Below, piece by piece: positions 24,999 through 33,051 of a stretch of 37,128 bases of DNA. The number at the start of each line of letters is the position of its first letter. Position 1 is the first letter of the stretch. The position numbers and the translations under genes are program-made. Below the pieces are notes generated by a model. It was not told the origin of the DNA. It saw nothing but the letters and a program-made list of their open reading frames with translations, and searched no databases. Source of the stretch: UBA8437 sp003445035 (GTDB lineage Bacteria > Planctomycetota > Planctomycetia > Planctomycetales > Planctomycetaceae); the NCBI GenBank assembly GCA_937901285.1, contig CALCHI010000358.1, positions 1 through 37,128 on the forward strand. The letters are read 5' to 3'.

Positions 24999-26228
24999 TC
25001 ACCCGGCCAGGTCGAACACCAGCAGGTGATCCCGGTCCTTGACCAGCAGCCTGGATCCCACCAGCGCGGGATGAGCCCAGGTCGCTGATTCCGACAACCG
25101 GTATCGCGCCAGTTCCCGGTACCTCGTCCTGTCAGCCGCCACCACCAGCAGTTCGCCGCCGCTTGTCTGGACCAGCAACACGTCCCCGGCGACGATCAGC
25201 GCAGCGTTTTCAGCCAGCCGGCCCTGTGTGGCCCAGGCGACCTTTCCATTGGCCGGATCGGCACAAAAGAGCTGACCTCGACGCCGGTGGGTCATTCCGA
25301 ATAGCCGCCCCCCGGCCACCACCGGACTGCTCATGTACATCGCGATCCCGCGATTCTTCCATTTCCTGTCGGTCCGCAACCGGCCACCCCGGGCGGTGAC
25401 CTTCAGCGACACCGTCGGCTGATCGTAACCGGCCAGGATCACCCGGCCGCCAGCCACCAGTGGGGTGACGCTGTTTTGATCGAACTGGGTGGTGAACGGC
25501 ACCCGCCACAGCACCTCCCCGCTGGCCGGATCGACGCCCAGATGGAACTTCTGGGACTGGGCAACCAGTTGTCGTTTGCCGTCCACGGTCAACAGAACCG
25601 GCGAGGCGTACGCCGGGCCGTCCCCGGCCCATCGCCAGGCGATCTTGCCACTGGCCACATCCAGTGCGGTCAACGCGCCGTCGTCGTGGCCACCGACGTG
25701 CACGATCACCTTTCCATCAACGACGATCGGTGAGGCGGCGTGTCCGTACAGTGGCACGGTCTCCCGATGCTGCCCGGCAAAATCGCGGGACCACACCCTG
25801 CGTCCCGTGGCGGATTCCCAGCAGGAGAGGATTCCGCTGATGCCAAAGGTGACCAACCGTTGGCCGGCAATGACGGGGGTCGCCTTGGGCCCGCGGCCAT
25901 GATCCCGCGCAACCGACTGGATCTTGTACTCCGCCTTGTAATCGCCTCTCCACAACTCGCGACCCGACTCCAGCTCGAACCCCCGGACCACCTCGTGTCC
26001 GCCCTGCCTGGACAACAGGTACACACGTCCGGATCGCACAACTGGCGACGAGTGCCCTTCGCCGACCTTTTTCCGCCAAGCGGGTTTCAGTTGGGCCGGC
26101 CACTTCGTCGGCAAACCCGACGCATCGGCAACACCGTCCCGGGCGGGACCCCTCCACTGGGGCCAATCGGCCGCCTCGGCCATTCCCGCCACAGCCACGA
26201 CCGCCAACAGTCCGTACAGATTCCGCAT
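24999..26228 (-). CDS. Secreted PQQ-like beta-propeller protein
   Basis: This 409-residue protein starts at the ATG at 26228 (MRNLYGLLAVVAVAGMAEA), which gives a clean signal peptide; the frame extended to 26252 does not improve it. After ADWPQWRGPARDGV, the standard opening of planctomycete PQQ-like proteins, blades follow with FELESGRELWRGDY, WESATGRRVWSRDF, LDVASGKIAWRW, VDPASGEVLWRVPF and ADPANGKVAWAT. These are BamB/quinoprotein-dehydrogenase-like repeats, but no dehydrogenase active site is evident, so a binding or structural role outside the cytoplasm is likelier. It is divergent from the large cytochrome gene, sharing a 155-base intergenic region. Confidence 0.88.
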   Translation of the reverse strand: MRNLYGLLAVVAVAGMAEAADWPQWRGPARDGVADASGLPTKWPAQLKPAWRKKVGEGHSSPVVRSGRVYLLSRQGGHEVVRGFELESGRELWRGDYKAEYKIQSVARDHGRGPKATPVIAGQRLVTFGISGILSCWESATGRRVWSRDFAGQHRETVPLYGHAASPIVVDGKVIVHVGGHDDGALTALDVASGKIAWRWAGDGPAYASPVLLTVDGKRQLVAQSQKFHLGVDPASGEVLWRVPFTTQFDQNSVTPLVAGGRVILAGYDQPTVSLKVTARGGRLRTDRKWKNRGIAMYMSSPVVAGGRLFGMTHRRRGQLFCADPANGKVAWATQGRLAENAALIVAGDVLLVQTSGGELLVVAADRTRYRELARYRLSESATWAHPALVGSRLLVKDRDHLLVFDLAG

Positions 26229-26305
26229 CACAGCCTCGCTCGAAAACCGCACCAGTGTAACAACCGACGCGTCGATCCCCCCCTCATTGGGCCATTGGGC
26301 TCCCC

Positions 26306-26335
26306 TTGAACTGGCTCCCCATCAGGCGACACAAT
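26306..26335 (+). promoter_or_regulatory. Sigma70-type promoter for the 26384 gene
   Basis: TTGAAC at 26306-26311, an 18-base spacer and CACAAT at 26330-26335, about 50 bases before the ATG at 26384. It argues against the in-frame TTG at 26306 as the start. Confidence 0.5.
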
Positions 26336-26383
26336 GGGGTTTCGCAATTCACAGCCAGACGAAACCGATCTCCCGGGGCCACC

Positions 26384-29300
26384 ATGTCCACCCGATTCTT
26401 CTGCTCCTCGGCTCCCCCGTTTGCCGCCGTCGCGATCGTCATCGCGCTGTCCACCACGGCCGACGGCAAGGACATCCAGCAAACGGCCCGGGTACCCGGA
26501 ACGCTGGCGCAGGAGGTGCACCTGAACTCGGGCCAGTCGGTCACCATCAGTGCCCGCGTCGACAAGCCGTCGGCTCTTCCGGCCAACGGCCGGCTGAAGG
26601 CCAGCTGGAAACTTCTCAAGCCCGATACGCCGCAGCAACCCGCGAAGACGTCGGAGAAGAAACCGGCCCGCAAGAAGACCGCCCAGGGAATTTACACAGA
26701 TCCCACCCCCAACTGGTCGAAACTCCTCCACGCACTCGATCCCGACGTGTTCACCGTCTACCGCGCGCCGATCGCCGGAACCTACCGCCTGGAGGTCTCG
26801 ACCGAACAGAACGCGGTGACCCTGTTCGAGGGGGGACGATGGCGCGAGGCCGGGCAGGCACCGTTGAGTCGGCCGGCGGCCCGGAAAGTGCCCTGGCCGG
26901 CCGACCACACCGTTGGAGTGACCATCGAGATCCATGACATCGATGCCCGACCCGCCGGTGGTCGCCTGTTCATCGAGGCCGAACCCAATGACACCCCCGA
27001 ACAGGCCCAGCCGCTGGCGTTGAAGAAGGCAGCCGAGGACTACTCGCTACGAGTCGTCGGCGGATCCGACGACATCGAGTACTACGACAACAGCCGGGTC
27101 GGCGGCAGCGGTGATGACTGGTTCCGTCTCGAGTTTCCCGGTGACCAGCCGAGGCTGCTGACCGCGTGCCTGTCGATTCCCGACCAGTTGGTCGCCGCCA
27201 GAATCCGCTGCTACGCGATTCCGGTCGACCAGTCCGTTGCCGCCCCGGGAACCCTGCTGCCCCTGGGCAACGAGTACACCGAGGGGAAGAACTCCAACGA
27301 ACGGGTGCACCAGCAGAAGGAGCAGCACCGGATCGCGATCAACCGCACGCTGAAGCCCGGGCAGGTCTACTTGCTGAGGGTCGAAAGCAACTCGCCGGGG
27401 TACGAACTCGACCTGAGAGTCGTCCGCCCCGCTCCGTTCAGCGACCCTCGCCAGGCGGTTCGCCACGGGCTCTACGACCACGTGGGACAGGTCGACAGCT
27501 GGTTGACCAACCGGCCAAGAGGAGCCAGCGTCGAACGACGCATCCGCGACACCGGCAATCTGCTGGGAACGCAGTGCATGAGCTGCCACACGCAGAGCGG
27601 GGTGTGGGGACCGGCCATCCCGCTGACCCAGGGCTACCGCATCCGCAACATCCAGCTGTTCCGCAACCTGGTCAACATCTGCTACCAGTCGATGCGGCCA
27701 ACCAACAAGCTGATCGACGCGGCCAACAACACCAGCCTGGCTCCCCTCGATCTCGGCGACGGCCCCGCCGGCACCCGCGTCGCCGGCCACTCGGTCGTCT
27801 CGGTCGAACGCTTCCGCGCCCCGCGCGTCCTGCAGAGCAAGCAGGCCATCCGAGCCGCCAATTTCGTTCTCCAGTCCGGTGACCCCGGTGGCATCAACGC
27901 CGCCGGTCCCGGGGCCAACGTCGGCAAGAGTGTCGTGTTCAGCTACGCCGGCGAGATCCTGTTCGAAGCCTGGAAAGCCACCGGAGACCCGAAGTACTTC
28001 CGCGGTCTCGAAGACAAGGCCCGCAAGGTGCTGGGGGTCAAGCCCGTCTACTCCGACGACATGGCTCACCGGGTCGAACTGCTCAAAAGGTATTTCCCCG
28101 CCGACTACCCCGCCGCTGCCGCCCGGGTCACCGAGAAGGAGACCACCCAGCCCAAGGCCACCTCCCGGGTGCCCTACAAGGGACACAGGACAACCGCCGA
28201 GGAAGCTGCGAAGCTGGCCAAGCGGATCAACAAGCAGGTCACCGCCGACCTCGAACGGCTCAGGCAGATCCAGAACGCCGACGGCACCTGGGGATTCGAC
28301 CCCGGCAAAAGCCCTGACGGCGGCAAGACCTGGGAAGCCAAGGGCAACACCAAACCCGAACCCTCGCCGACCGCCCTGGCGTTGATCGCCTTCCAGGCCG
28401 CCGGCTTCACGCCCGAGGACCCCACGGTCAAGAAGGGGGTCCAGGGGCTGCTGGGCCTGCAGCACCCCAGCGGATACTGGAAAGGCAAGTCGCAGACCGG
28501 GTTCGTCTCGACCAGCTACAGCCTCCATGCGCTCTCGCGGCTGTTCCCCGTCAAGCCGGGCGAGCCGAAGGCCGAGGAATTCGAGGCAGGTGAGAACGAG
28601 ACATTGGCCGAAACGATCGAGCGGGCGCGGAGATTGTCGACGACCGAGAATCCCGCGCTGGTGCCGTTGATGCTGGGATTGGCCGGGCACAAGAGTCCCC
28701 TGGTTCGGTACTGGGCGATGATCGGACTGGCCGCTGCGCCCACCGACCGGGGCGTCAAGCCGCTGGTCGACGGACTGGGAGACCCGGTCAAGGCGGTCCG
28801 CGAAGCCGCCGCCTGGGGGCTTCGCCAGCTGCTGATCGACAACCGCGGCTGGAAGGCGGTCGCGACCGCTGCCGCGTCCGGCGATGACCGCACCCGGGCC
28901 GCACTGGCGAGAACCCTGGTGATGCGGGTCGACGGCGTGATGCCCGGGATCGACATCGGCTGGGACCAGCTGACGACACTGATCAGCTCGATGATGCTCG
29001 AGGACCCACATCCGGCCGTCAGGGCGTGGTCCACCCGGGCCAGCTGGAACTGGTGGGTCTGGAACCCGCCGGTCCGGACCGCATTGAACAAGACCTGGAT
29101 CGCGAGGCTGAGCCGGCCCGAACCGAACGAGCTGGCCGAAAACGGGATGAGATACCAGGCCCACGCCCTGTTCATCGCCAATGGCCACAAGGCCAACGGC
29201 AGTCGGCAACACCAGTACACCAAGCTTCAGAAGCTGTTCGGGGAAATCGAGCAGACGCTCGCCGAGGCGATCAAGAACAACCCGGTGGTGGCCCGGCGGT

Positions 29301-30802
29301 TGTCACGGCGACTCGTTGCCGTGGCCGCCACCTTCTACAACACCTCCGGAGGCGACGGCGGACCTGGACAAATGGGCTACATCACCCCCGGCTCGGGTGA
29401 CCTCTTCGGACACGCCGTGCTCACCTATCTCAAGTTCGTCGACCCCAAGATCAGCAAGGACCGCTCCGGTGAAGCGCTGCTGCCGGTGAAACTCGGGCTC
29501 GAAGGAGCCGCCAACGTGCCCCACCAGCCGCTGCAACAACAGCTGATCACCTACTCGCTGGAAGGCCCCGAGGCACTGAGGGCCGTGGCCGCCAGCAGCG
29601 TTTCGGATCCGCGGTCTGCCAAGTTCGTCGCGGTTCCCGAACTGGTCGAGCCGCTCTTGCGACAGATCCGTCGGGGAGCCAACGAACCGCCTCGCCGGTC
29701 GCAACTCTCCGACCCGGTCCTCAAGCTCTTCGGACGCGTCCGCTGGGTCATCCCCCAGAACAAGGACCAACAACACGAGATCCTCGGTTACCTGGCCCCC
29801 AGGTTCCCCAAGTTCGTCACCGCCGAAGAGATCAAGAAGAACTCCGATGCGGCCAAGAGAACCGAACTGAAGCGGCAGATGGATGCCGAGTGGTACCTGT
29901 CCACCGGGCTGGGAGACGCCCTGGGTCGCAACCCCGACCTGCACATCGACATGGCGCTCGATTTCCTGCCCAAGTCGTTCCAGAACAAGCTCGACGCGCA
30001 GTTCTGGTTGCCCAGCGTCACCTGGATCCTGACTCACAAGACCAAGCTGCCCGAAGTCCAGGTCAAGAAAGGCCAACTGCCCCCGATTGATCCCTACGCA
30101 GCACACCGCACGCGGGCGCTGCAGTTGTTCCTGGACCAGCTCAAGGCCACCTCCGACCCCCGAACGCGCGGTGTCGCCGTGACCATGGCCCAGGCGACCT
30201 CGCTGAGACGGAACCCCGAGGTGCTCAATGCGCTGGAGGCGATGCTGAAATTCGAGAAACGCAAGGACGTGGTCAAGACCGCTCGCAACGTGCTCTCGAC
30301 CAACCGCAAGAACTTCCTCAAGGAACTCACCGCCGCGGTCAATCGCGAGAAGCCTCGCAAACAACCCGTCGACAAGAACGGCAAACCGAAACTCGATGCC
30401 GAGTTCGTCGCCGATTTCCAGTTCTTCCGTGACTACGTCACACCCGAAATGGACAAGGTGCTGCGGGGCGACCAGCGGAGTTGCTTCGCGTGCCACGGCG
30501 TGCCTGGCCGGGTCCCCCCGTTGACACTCAACCCGCCCGACGACGCCGGTTACCTTCCCGTCGACAAGCTGCTGGCCAACTACCGCCTGCTGCAGTTCCG
30601 GGTCGATCTGCAAAACATCGAGAAGAGCAAGCTGCTGAGAAAACCGCTGAACATCCAGACCGGCAAGGAAGACGGACACCAGGGCGGGCGACGCTACCAG
30701 CCGATGGACCCCGGCTACCAGATCATCCGTCGCTGGGTGCTCAACCAGAAGAAGCACCCGGCCAAGCTCGGCCTCGAGGTCCCGGCCGCGGCAGCCCCTT
30801 GA
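26384..30802 (+). CDS. Giant secreted c-type cytochrome with alpha/alpha-barrel and HEAT-like regions
   Basis: This 1472-residue protein starts at the ATG at 26384 and has an N-terminal signal segment (FAAVAIVIALSTTADG). Residues ~25-370 are beta-rich, with pre-peptidase-like features (IEAEPNDTPEQAQPL, DDWFRLEFPGDQP). A haem motif CMSCH lies at about residue 398. Around 615-730, LRQIQNADGTWGFDPG, TALALIAFQAAG, LLGLQHPSGYWKG and TSYSLHALSRLFP resemble the repeats of squalene-cyclase/prenyltransferase-type alpha/alpha barrels. HEAT-like repeats follow (LVRYWAMIGLAAAP, AVREAAAWGLRQLL). A second haem motif, CFACHG, sits near residue 1367 in a C-terminal cytochrome-like domain. It is probably periplasmic and electron-carrying. 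No cyclase catalytic motif is seen, so the barrel is likely a scaffold. Confidence 0.85.
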   Translation: MSTRFFCSSAPPFAAVAIVIALSTTADGKDIQQTARVPGTLAQEVHLNSGQSVTISARVDKPSALPANGRLKASWKLLKPDTPQQPAKTSEKKPARKKTAQGIYTDPTPNWSKLLHALDPDVFTVYRAPIAGTYRLEVSTEQNAVTLFEGGRWREAGQAPLSRPAARKVPWPADHTVGVTIEIHDIDARPAGGRLFIEAEPNDTPEQAQPLALKKAAEDYSLRVVGGSDDIEYYDNSRVGGSGDDWFRLEFPGDQPRLLTACLSIPDQLVAARIRCYAIPVDQSVAAPGTLLPLGNEYTEGKNSNERVHQQKEQHRIAINRTLKPGQVYLLRVESNSPGYELDLRVVRPAPFSDPRQAVRHGLYDHVGQVDSWLTNRPRGASVERRIRDTGNLLGTQCMSCHTQSGVWGPAIPLTQGYRIRNIQLFRNLVNICYQSMRPTNKLIDAANNTSLAPLDLGDGPAGTRVAGHSVVSVERFRAPRVLQSKQAIRAANFVLQSGDPGGINAAGPGANVGKSVVFSYAGEILFEAWKATGDPKYFRGLEDKARKVLGVKPVYSDDMAHRVELLKRYFPADYPAAAARVTEKETTQPKATSRVPYKGHRTTAEEAAKLAKRINKQVTADLERLRQIQNADGTWGFDPGKSPDGGKTWEAKGNTKPEPSPTALALIAFQAAGFTPEDPTVKKGVQGLLGLQHPSGYWKGKSQTGFVSTSYSLHALSRLFPVKPGEPKAEEFEAGENETLAETIERARRLSTTENPALVPLMLGLAGHKSPLVRYWAMIGLAAAPTDRGVKPLVDGLGDPVKAVREAAAWGLRQLLIDNRGWKAVATAAASGDDRTRAALARTLVMRVDGVMPGIDIGWDQLTTLISSMMLEDPHPAVRAWSTRASWNWWVWNPPVRTALNKTWIARLSRPEPNELAENGMRYQAHALFIANGHKANGSRQHQYTKLQKLFGEIEQTLAEAIKNNPVVARRLSRRLVAVAATFYNTSGGDGGPGQMGYITPGSGDLFGHAVLTYLKFVDPKISKDRSGEALLPVKLGLEGAANVPHQPLQQQLITYSLEGPEALRAVAASSVSDPRSAKFVAVPELVEPLLRQIRRGANEPPRRSQLSDPVLKLFGRVRWVIPQNKDQQHEILGYLAPRFPKFVTAEEIKKNSDAAKRTELKRQMDAEWYLSTGLGDALGRNPDLHIDMALDFLPKSFQNKLDAQFWLPSVTWILTHKTKLPEVQVKKGQLPPIDPYAAHRTRALQLFLDQLKATSDPRTRGVAVTMAQATSLRRNPEVLNALEAMLKFEKRKDVVKTARNVLSTNRKNFLKELTAAVNREKPRKQPVDKNGKPKLDAEFVADFQFFRDYVTPEMDKVLRGDQRSCFACHGVPGRVPPLTLNPPDDAGYLPVDKLLANYRLLQFRVDLQNIEKSKLLRKPLNIQTGKEDGHQGGRRYQPMDPGYQIIRRWVLNQKKHPAKLGLEVPAAAAP

Positions 30803-30816
30803 CCGGCCTCTCGAGC

Positions 30817-30844
30817 GACTCCTAGAATCGAATGATCAGGAGTC
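30817..30844 (+). terminator. Hairpin after the large cytochrome gene (possible terminator)
   Basis: GACTCCT (30817-30823), a 14-base loop and AGGAGTC (30838-30844) form a perfect 7-bp stem that starts 15 bases after the stop codon. There is no U-run after it, so if it ends transcription it does so without the usual tail, or it may only protect the 3' end. Confidence 0.35.
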
Positions 30845-30975
30845 ACCGTCGGTAGCGGTCGTTGGACCTTCGCCGGCGGTGATCCGTTCCCCCCGGGGTG
30901 GCCGAAGATGTCACGAGTCGTTCGACAGTCCTCACTCTGCTCGCTGTTGCTGCCAATCAGCTGCGGCTGTTGATG

Positions 30976-30999
30976 GGTCGACGGAACGCTCCGTCGACC
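30976..30999 (+). promoter_or_regulatory. Perfect hairpin upstream of the serine acetyltransferase gene
   Basis: GGTCGACGGA (30976-30985), loop ACGC and TCCGTCGACC (30990-30999) form a perfect 10-bp stem. It lies about 106 bases before the ATG at 31106, probably in the leader or promoter region. The rest of the 303-base interval 30803-31105 holds the hairpin at 30817-30844 and no gene I can support. Confidence 0.4.
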
Positions 31000-31105
31000 A
31001 CGCTCGAACATTCCGCGACATCCCCCGGGCCGGCGACGTCCGCTCGCGTCGCAGCTCTGACCAGCCGACCACCCTGGTGGCGGTTCACGACCAAAGGCTT
31101 CCGCC

Positions 31106-32047
31106 ATGGCTTCTGATACTCCCGGCAAGAACCGGTTACCGCACGTGACCGAACAGGTCGTCGCGACCTACAGCCAGATCGGCACGATCAATCACCTCGG
31201 ACACTCGCCGCTGCCTCACAACGACGCCGTGATCGAGATCACCCACGACCTGATGGAGGTGATCTACCCCGGATACCAGCGTCGTCAGAAACTGCATGCC
31301 GGCAACGTCGCCTACCACGTGGGTGACCTGCTCGAAGGCCTCAACGACGCTCTCACCCAGCAGATCGCTCGGGCCCTGCGACACGAGCAGGCCCTGGCCA
31401 ACAGCGACGATCCCCAGGCGGCCGACGCGAATGACGTGTTCGAGGAACTGGCCCGGCAGAAGACGATCGCGTTGCTCGAGTCACTGCCGCGGCTGCGAGA
31501 ACTGCTGGCCACCGATGTCCAGGCGGCCTACGACGGCGACCCCGCCGCACAGGGACTCGACGAGATCATACTCTGCTACCCCGGGCTGCAGGCGATCACC
31601 GTCCACCGGCTGGCCCACGAGCTGTACGGGCTCGATGTCCCCTTCATTCCCAGGATGATGGCCGAATGGTCGCACAACCGCACCGGGATCGACATCCATC
31701 CCGGTGCGACGATCGGATCGTCGTTCTTCATCGATCACGGCACCGGTGTGGTGATCGGCGAAACGACCGAGATCGCCTCGCACGTCAAGCTCTACCAGGG
31801 CGTCACGCTCGGTGCCCTCTCGTTCCCCAAGGACGACAGCGGCCAACTGGTCCGTGGCCAGAAAAGGCATCCGACCATTGAGGAAGGTGTGGTGATCTAC
31901 GCCAACGCGACCGTGTTGGGCGGCGAAACGGTCATCGGGGCCCGGTCGGTCATCGGGGCCAGCGTCTCGCTGATACAGAGCGTCCCACCCAGCACGGTGG
32001 TGACGATCGAAAAGCCCCAGCTGAAATTCCGCGAAGCCGACGCCTAG
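31106..32047 (+). CDS. cysE: Serine O-acetyltransferase (EpsC/CysE type)
   Basis: This 313-residue cytoplasmic enzyme makes O-acetylserine from L-serine and acetyl-CoA, the first step of cysteine synthesis. The N-terminal ~165 residues are helical, ending in AITVHRLAHELYGL. The C-terminal part is a left-handed parallel beta helix of hexapeptide repeats: HNRTGIDIHPGATIGSSFFI, DHGTGVVIGETTEIA, YQGVTLGALSF, RHPTIEEGVVIYANATVLGG and VIGASVSLIQSVPP. The His-Asp pair of the active site fits SHNRTGIDIHPGA and DHGTGVVIGE. The long N-terminal extension matches EpsC-like forms. Its stop codon overlaps that of the FHA gene on the other strand. Confidence 0.93.
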   Translation: MASDTPGKNRLPHVTEQVVATYSQIGTINHLGHSPLPHNDAVIEITHDLMEVIYPGYQRRQKLHAGNVAYHVGDLLEGLNDALTQQIARALRHEQALANSDDPQAADANDVFEELARQKTIALLESLPRLRELLATDVQAAYDGDPAAQGLDEIILCYPGLQAITVHRLAHELYGLDVPFIPRMMAEWSHNRTGIDIHPGATIGSSFFIDHGTGVVIGETTEIASHVKLYQGVTLGALSFPKDDSGQLVRGQKRHPTIEEGVVIYANATVLGGETVIGARSVIGASVSLIQSVPPSTVVTIEKPQLKFREADA

Positions 32048-32736
32048 GCGCTGGCCCGCAGACCCTCGCCCCCGGACTGCTCGTCCAGCAACCGGGCCAC
32101 CAGCGACCCGACCTGGGCCACCAGCCGCTCCTGCGTATCCAGCAAACTCTCGACCGCTGCGGCGTGAGCCGATTCGTGAGCCTCGATCCGACGGACCAGT
32201 TCGTCGAGCTTCTCCTCCAGGCCACCACCACCGGCAACCTCCCTCGGGACGGGCTTGCCGCCGTAGAGGGTCTCGAGCGCCGCTTCCACCACGGTCGCCA
32301 CGGCCTGCCTGGTCGTTTCGTCCTGGTCGGCGACCATCGCCATGTCCTGCTCGAGCCGCTCCACCAGTTCGTCCATCGACAAGTTCTCGGCCGGAGACGC
32401 CGCCACAACAGGAACCTCCGCCGCCCTCCAGGTGAACGCGAAGGGCCCCACCGCGATCACATCCCCATCGACTAACGGGATCATCTGGCATGGCTCGCCA
32501 TTGACCAGTATCGGAGGATCGGCCGAAATGGCCTCGATCCACACCCGACCACCTTCGACGTGCACCTGGCTGTGCACCGGTGGCATCCCCGCCCCACCCA
32601 GCCGCAGGTCACATTCGGGAGCCGAACCCAGCACCAGCCGCTTCCCGATGACCGGCCGAAACCGGTAACCGGTCCGTCCGCGGTGAATCTCCAAGCCACC
32701 AGCACAACCCTGATCAATCTGAATCGGATGTCCCAT
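32044..32736 (-). CDS. FHA-domain protein with C-terminal helical region
   Basis: This 230-residue protein starts at the ATG at 32736 (MGHPIQIDQG); the frame to 32814 has no supporting signal. Residues ~20-105 form a forkhead-associated domain: RFRPVIGKRLVLGSAPECDLRL, PPVHSQVHVEGGRVWIEA, ILVNGEPCQMIPLVDGDVIAVG and FAFTWR. The GxxxECDL and VHSQV features match the phosphothreonine-binding loops. The C-terminal half is helical and charged with coiled-coil character (MDELVERLEQDMAMV, LEEKLDELVRRIEAHE). It probably binds a phosphorylated partner; none is in the window. It lacks a kinase or secretion-system neighbour. Its stop overlaps that of the acetyltransferase gene. Confidence 0.85.
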   Translation of the reverse strand: MGHPIQIDQGCAGGLEIHRGRTGYRFRPVIGKRLVLGSAPECDLRLGGAGMPPVHSQVHVEGGRVWIEAISADPPILVNGEPCQMIPLVDGDVIAVGPFAFTWRAAEVPVVAASPAENLSMDELVERLEQDMAMVADQDETTRQAVATVVEAALETLYGGKPVPREVAGGGGLEEKLDELVRRIEAHESAHAAAVESLLDTQERLVAQVGSLVARLLDEQSGGEGLRASA

Positions 32737-33051
32737 CGGTAATCTGGCTCCCACTCCTCGAACCGGCGGACGAATCACATTCCGAAATGGCACGGCCTGG
32801 CGTCCACCGGTCAAACCGCTCCACCTCTTGATTCGTCACCACCCGGTCCAAGACATGAATCGATCGTTGACTCGGTCCCGCTGAACGAGTGCGATTGGAA
32901 TACTGGGTTAAATGGGAGGTTTGTGTCGCTACTTGCCTGGAGATTTGGCGGCTGATCGACTGCTACCGCATCGCTACCCTCGATGGCCGGTGGAACGCTA
33001 AACTACGACCACCGACGGACAATCACGACCTGTTCAGGACCAGACCATCCC
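32737..33051. other. Intergenic region between divergent FHA and FAD-oxidoreductase genes
   Basis: This 315-base interval has no credible gene. Before the oxidoreductase start it holds GCTACC at 32962-32967 and 32973-32978, one helical turn (11 bases) apart, with a related CGCTAC at 32927-32932. It also has an inverted repeat CGGTGG (32988-32993) and CCACCG (33009-33014) 15 bases apart, ending 38 bases before the ATG. These could be regulator sites; no clear -35/-10 pair was found. Confidence 0.3.

Noticed and set aside
27047..29212. A 721-codon antisense frame
   Set aside because: It mirrors the large cytochrome gene and shows no recognisable domain.
30898..31116. A 72-codon frame beginning with GTG upstream of cysE
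   Set aside because: It has no ribosome-binding site, contains a hairpin sequence and overlaps the cysE start; no protein-like features.
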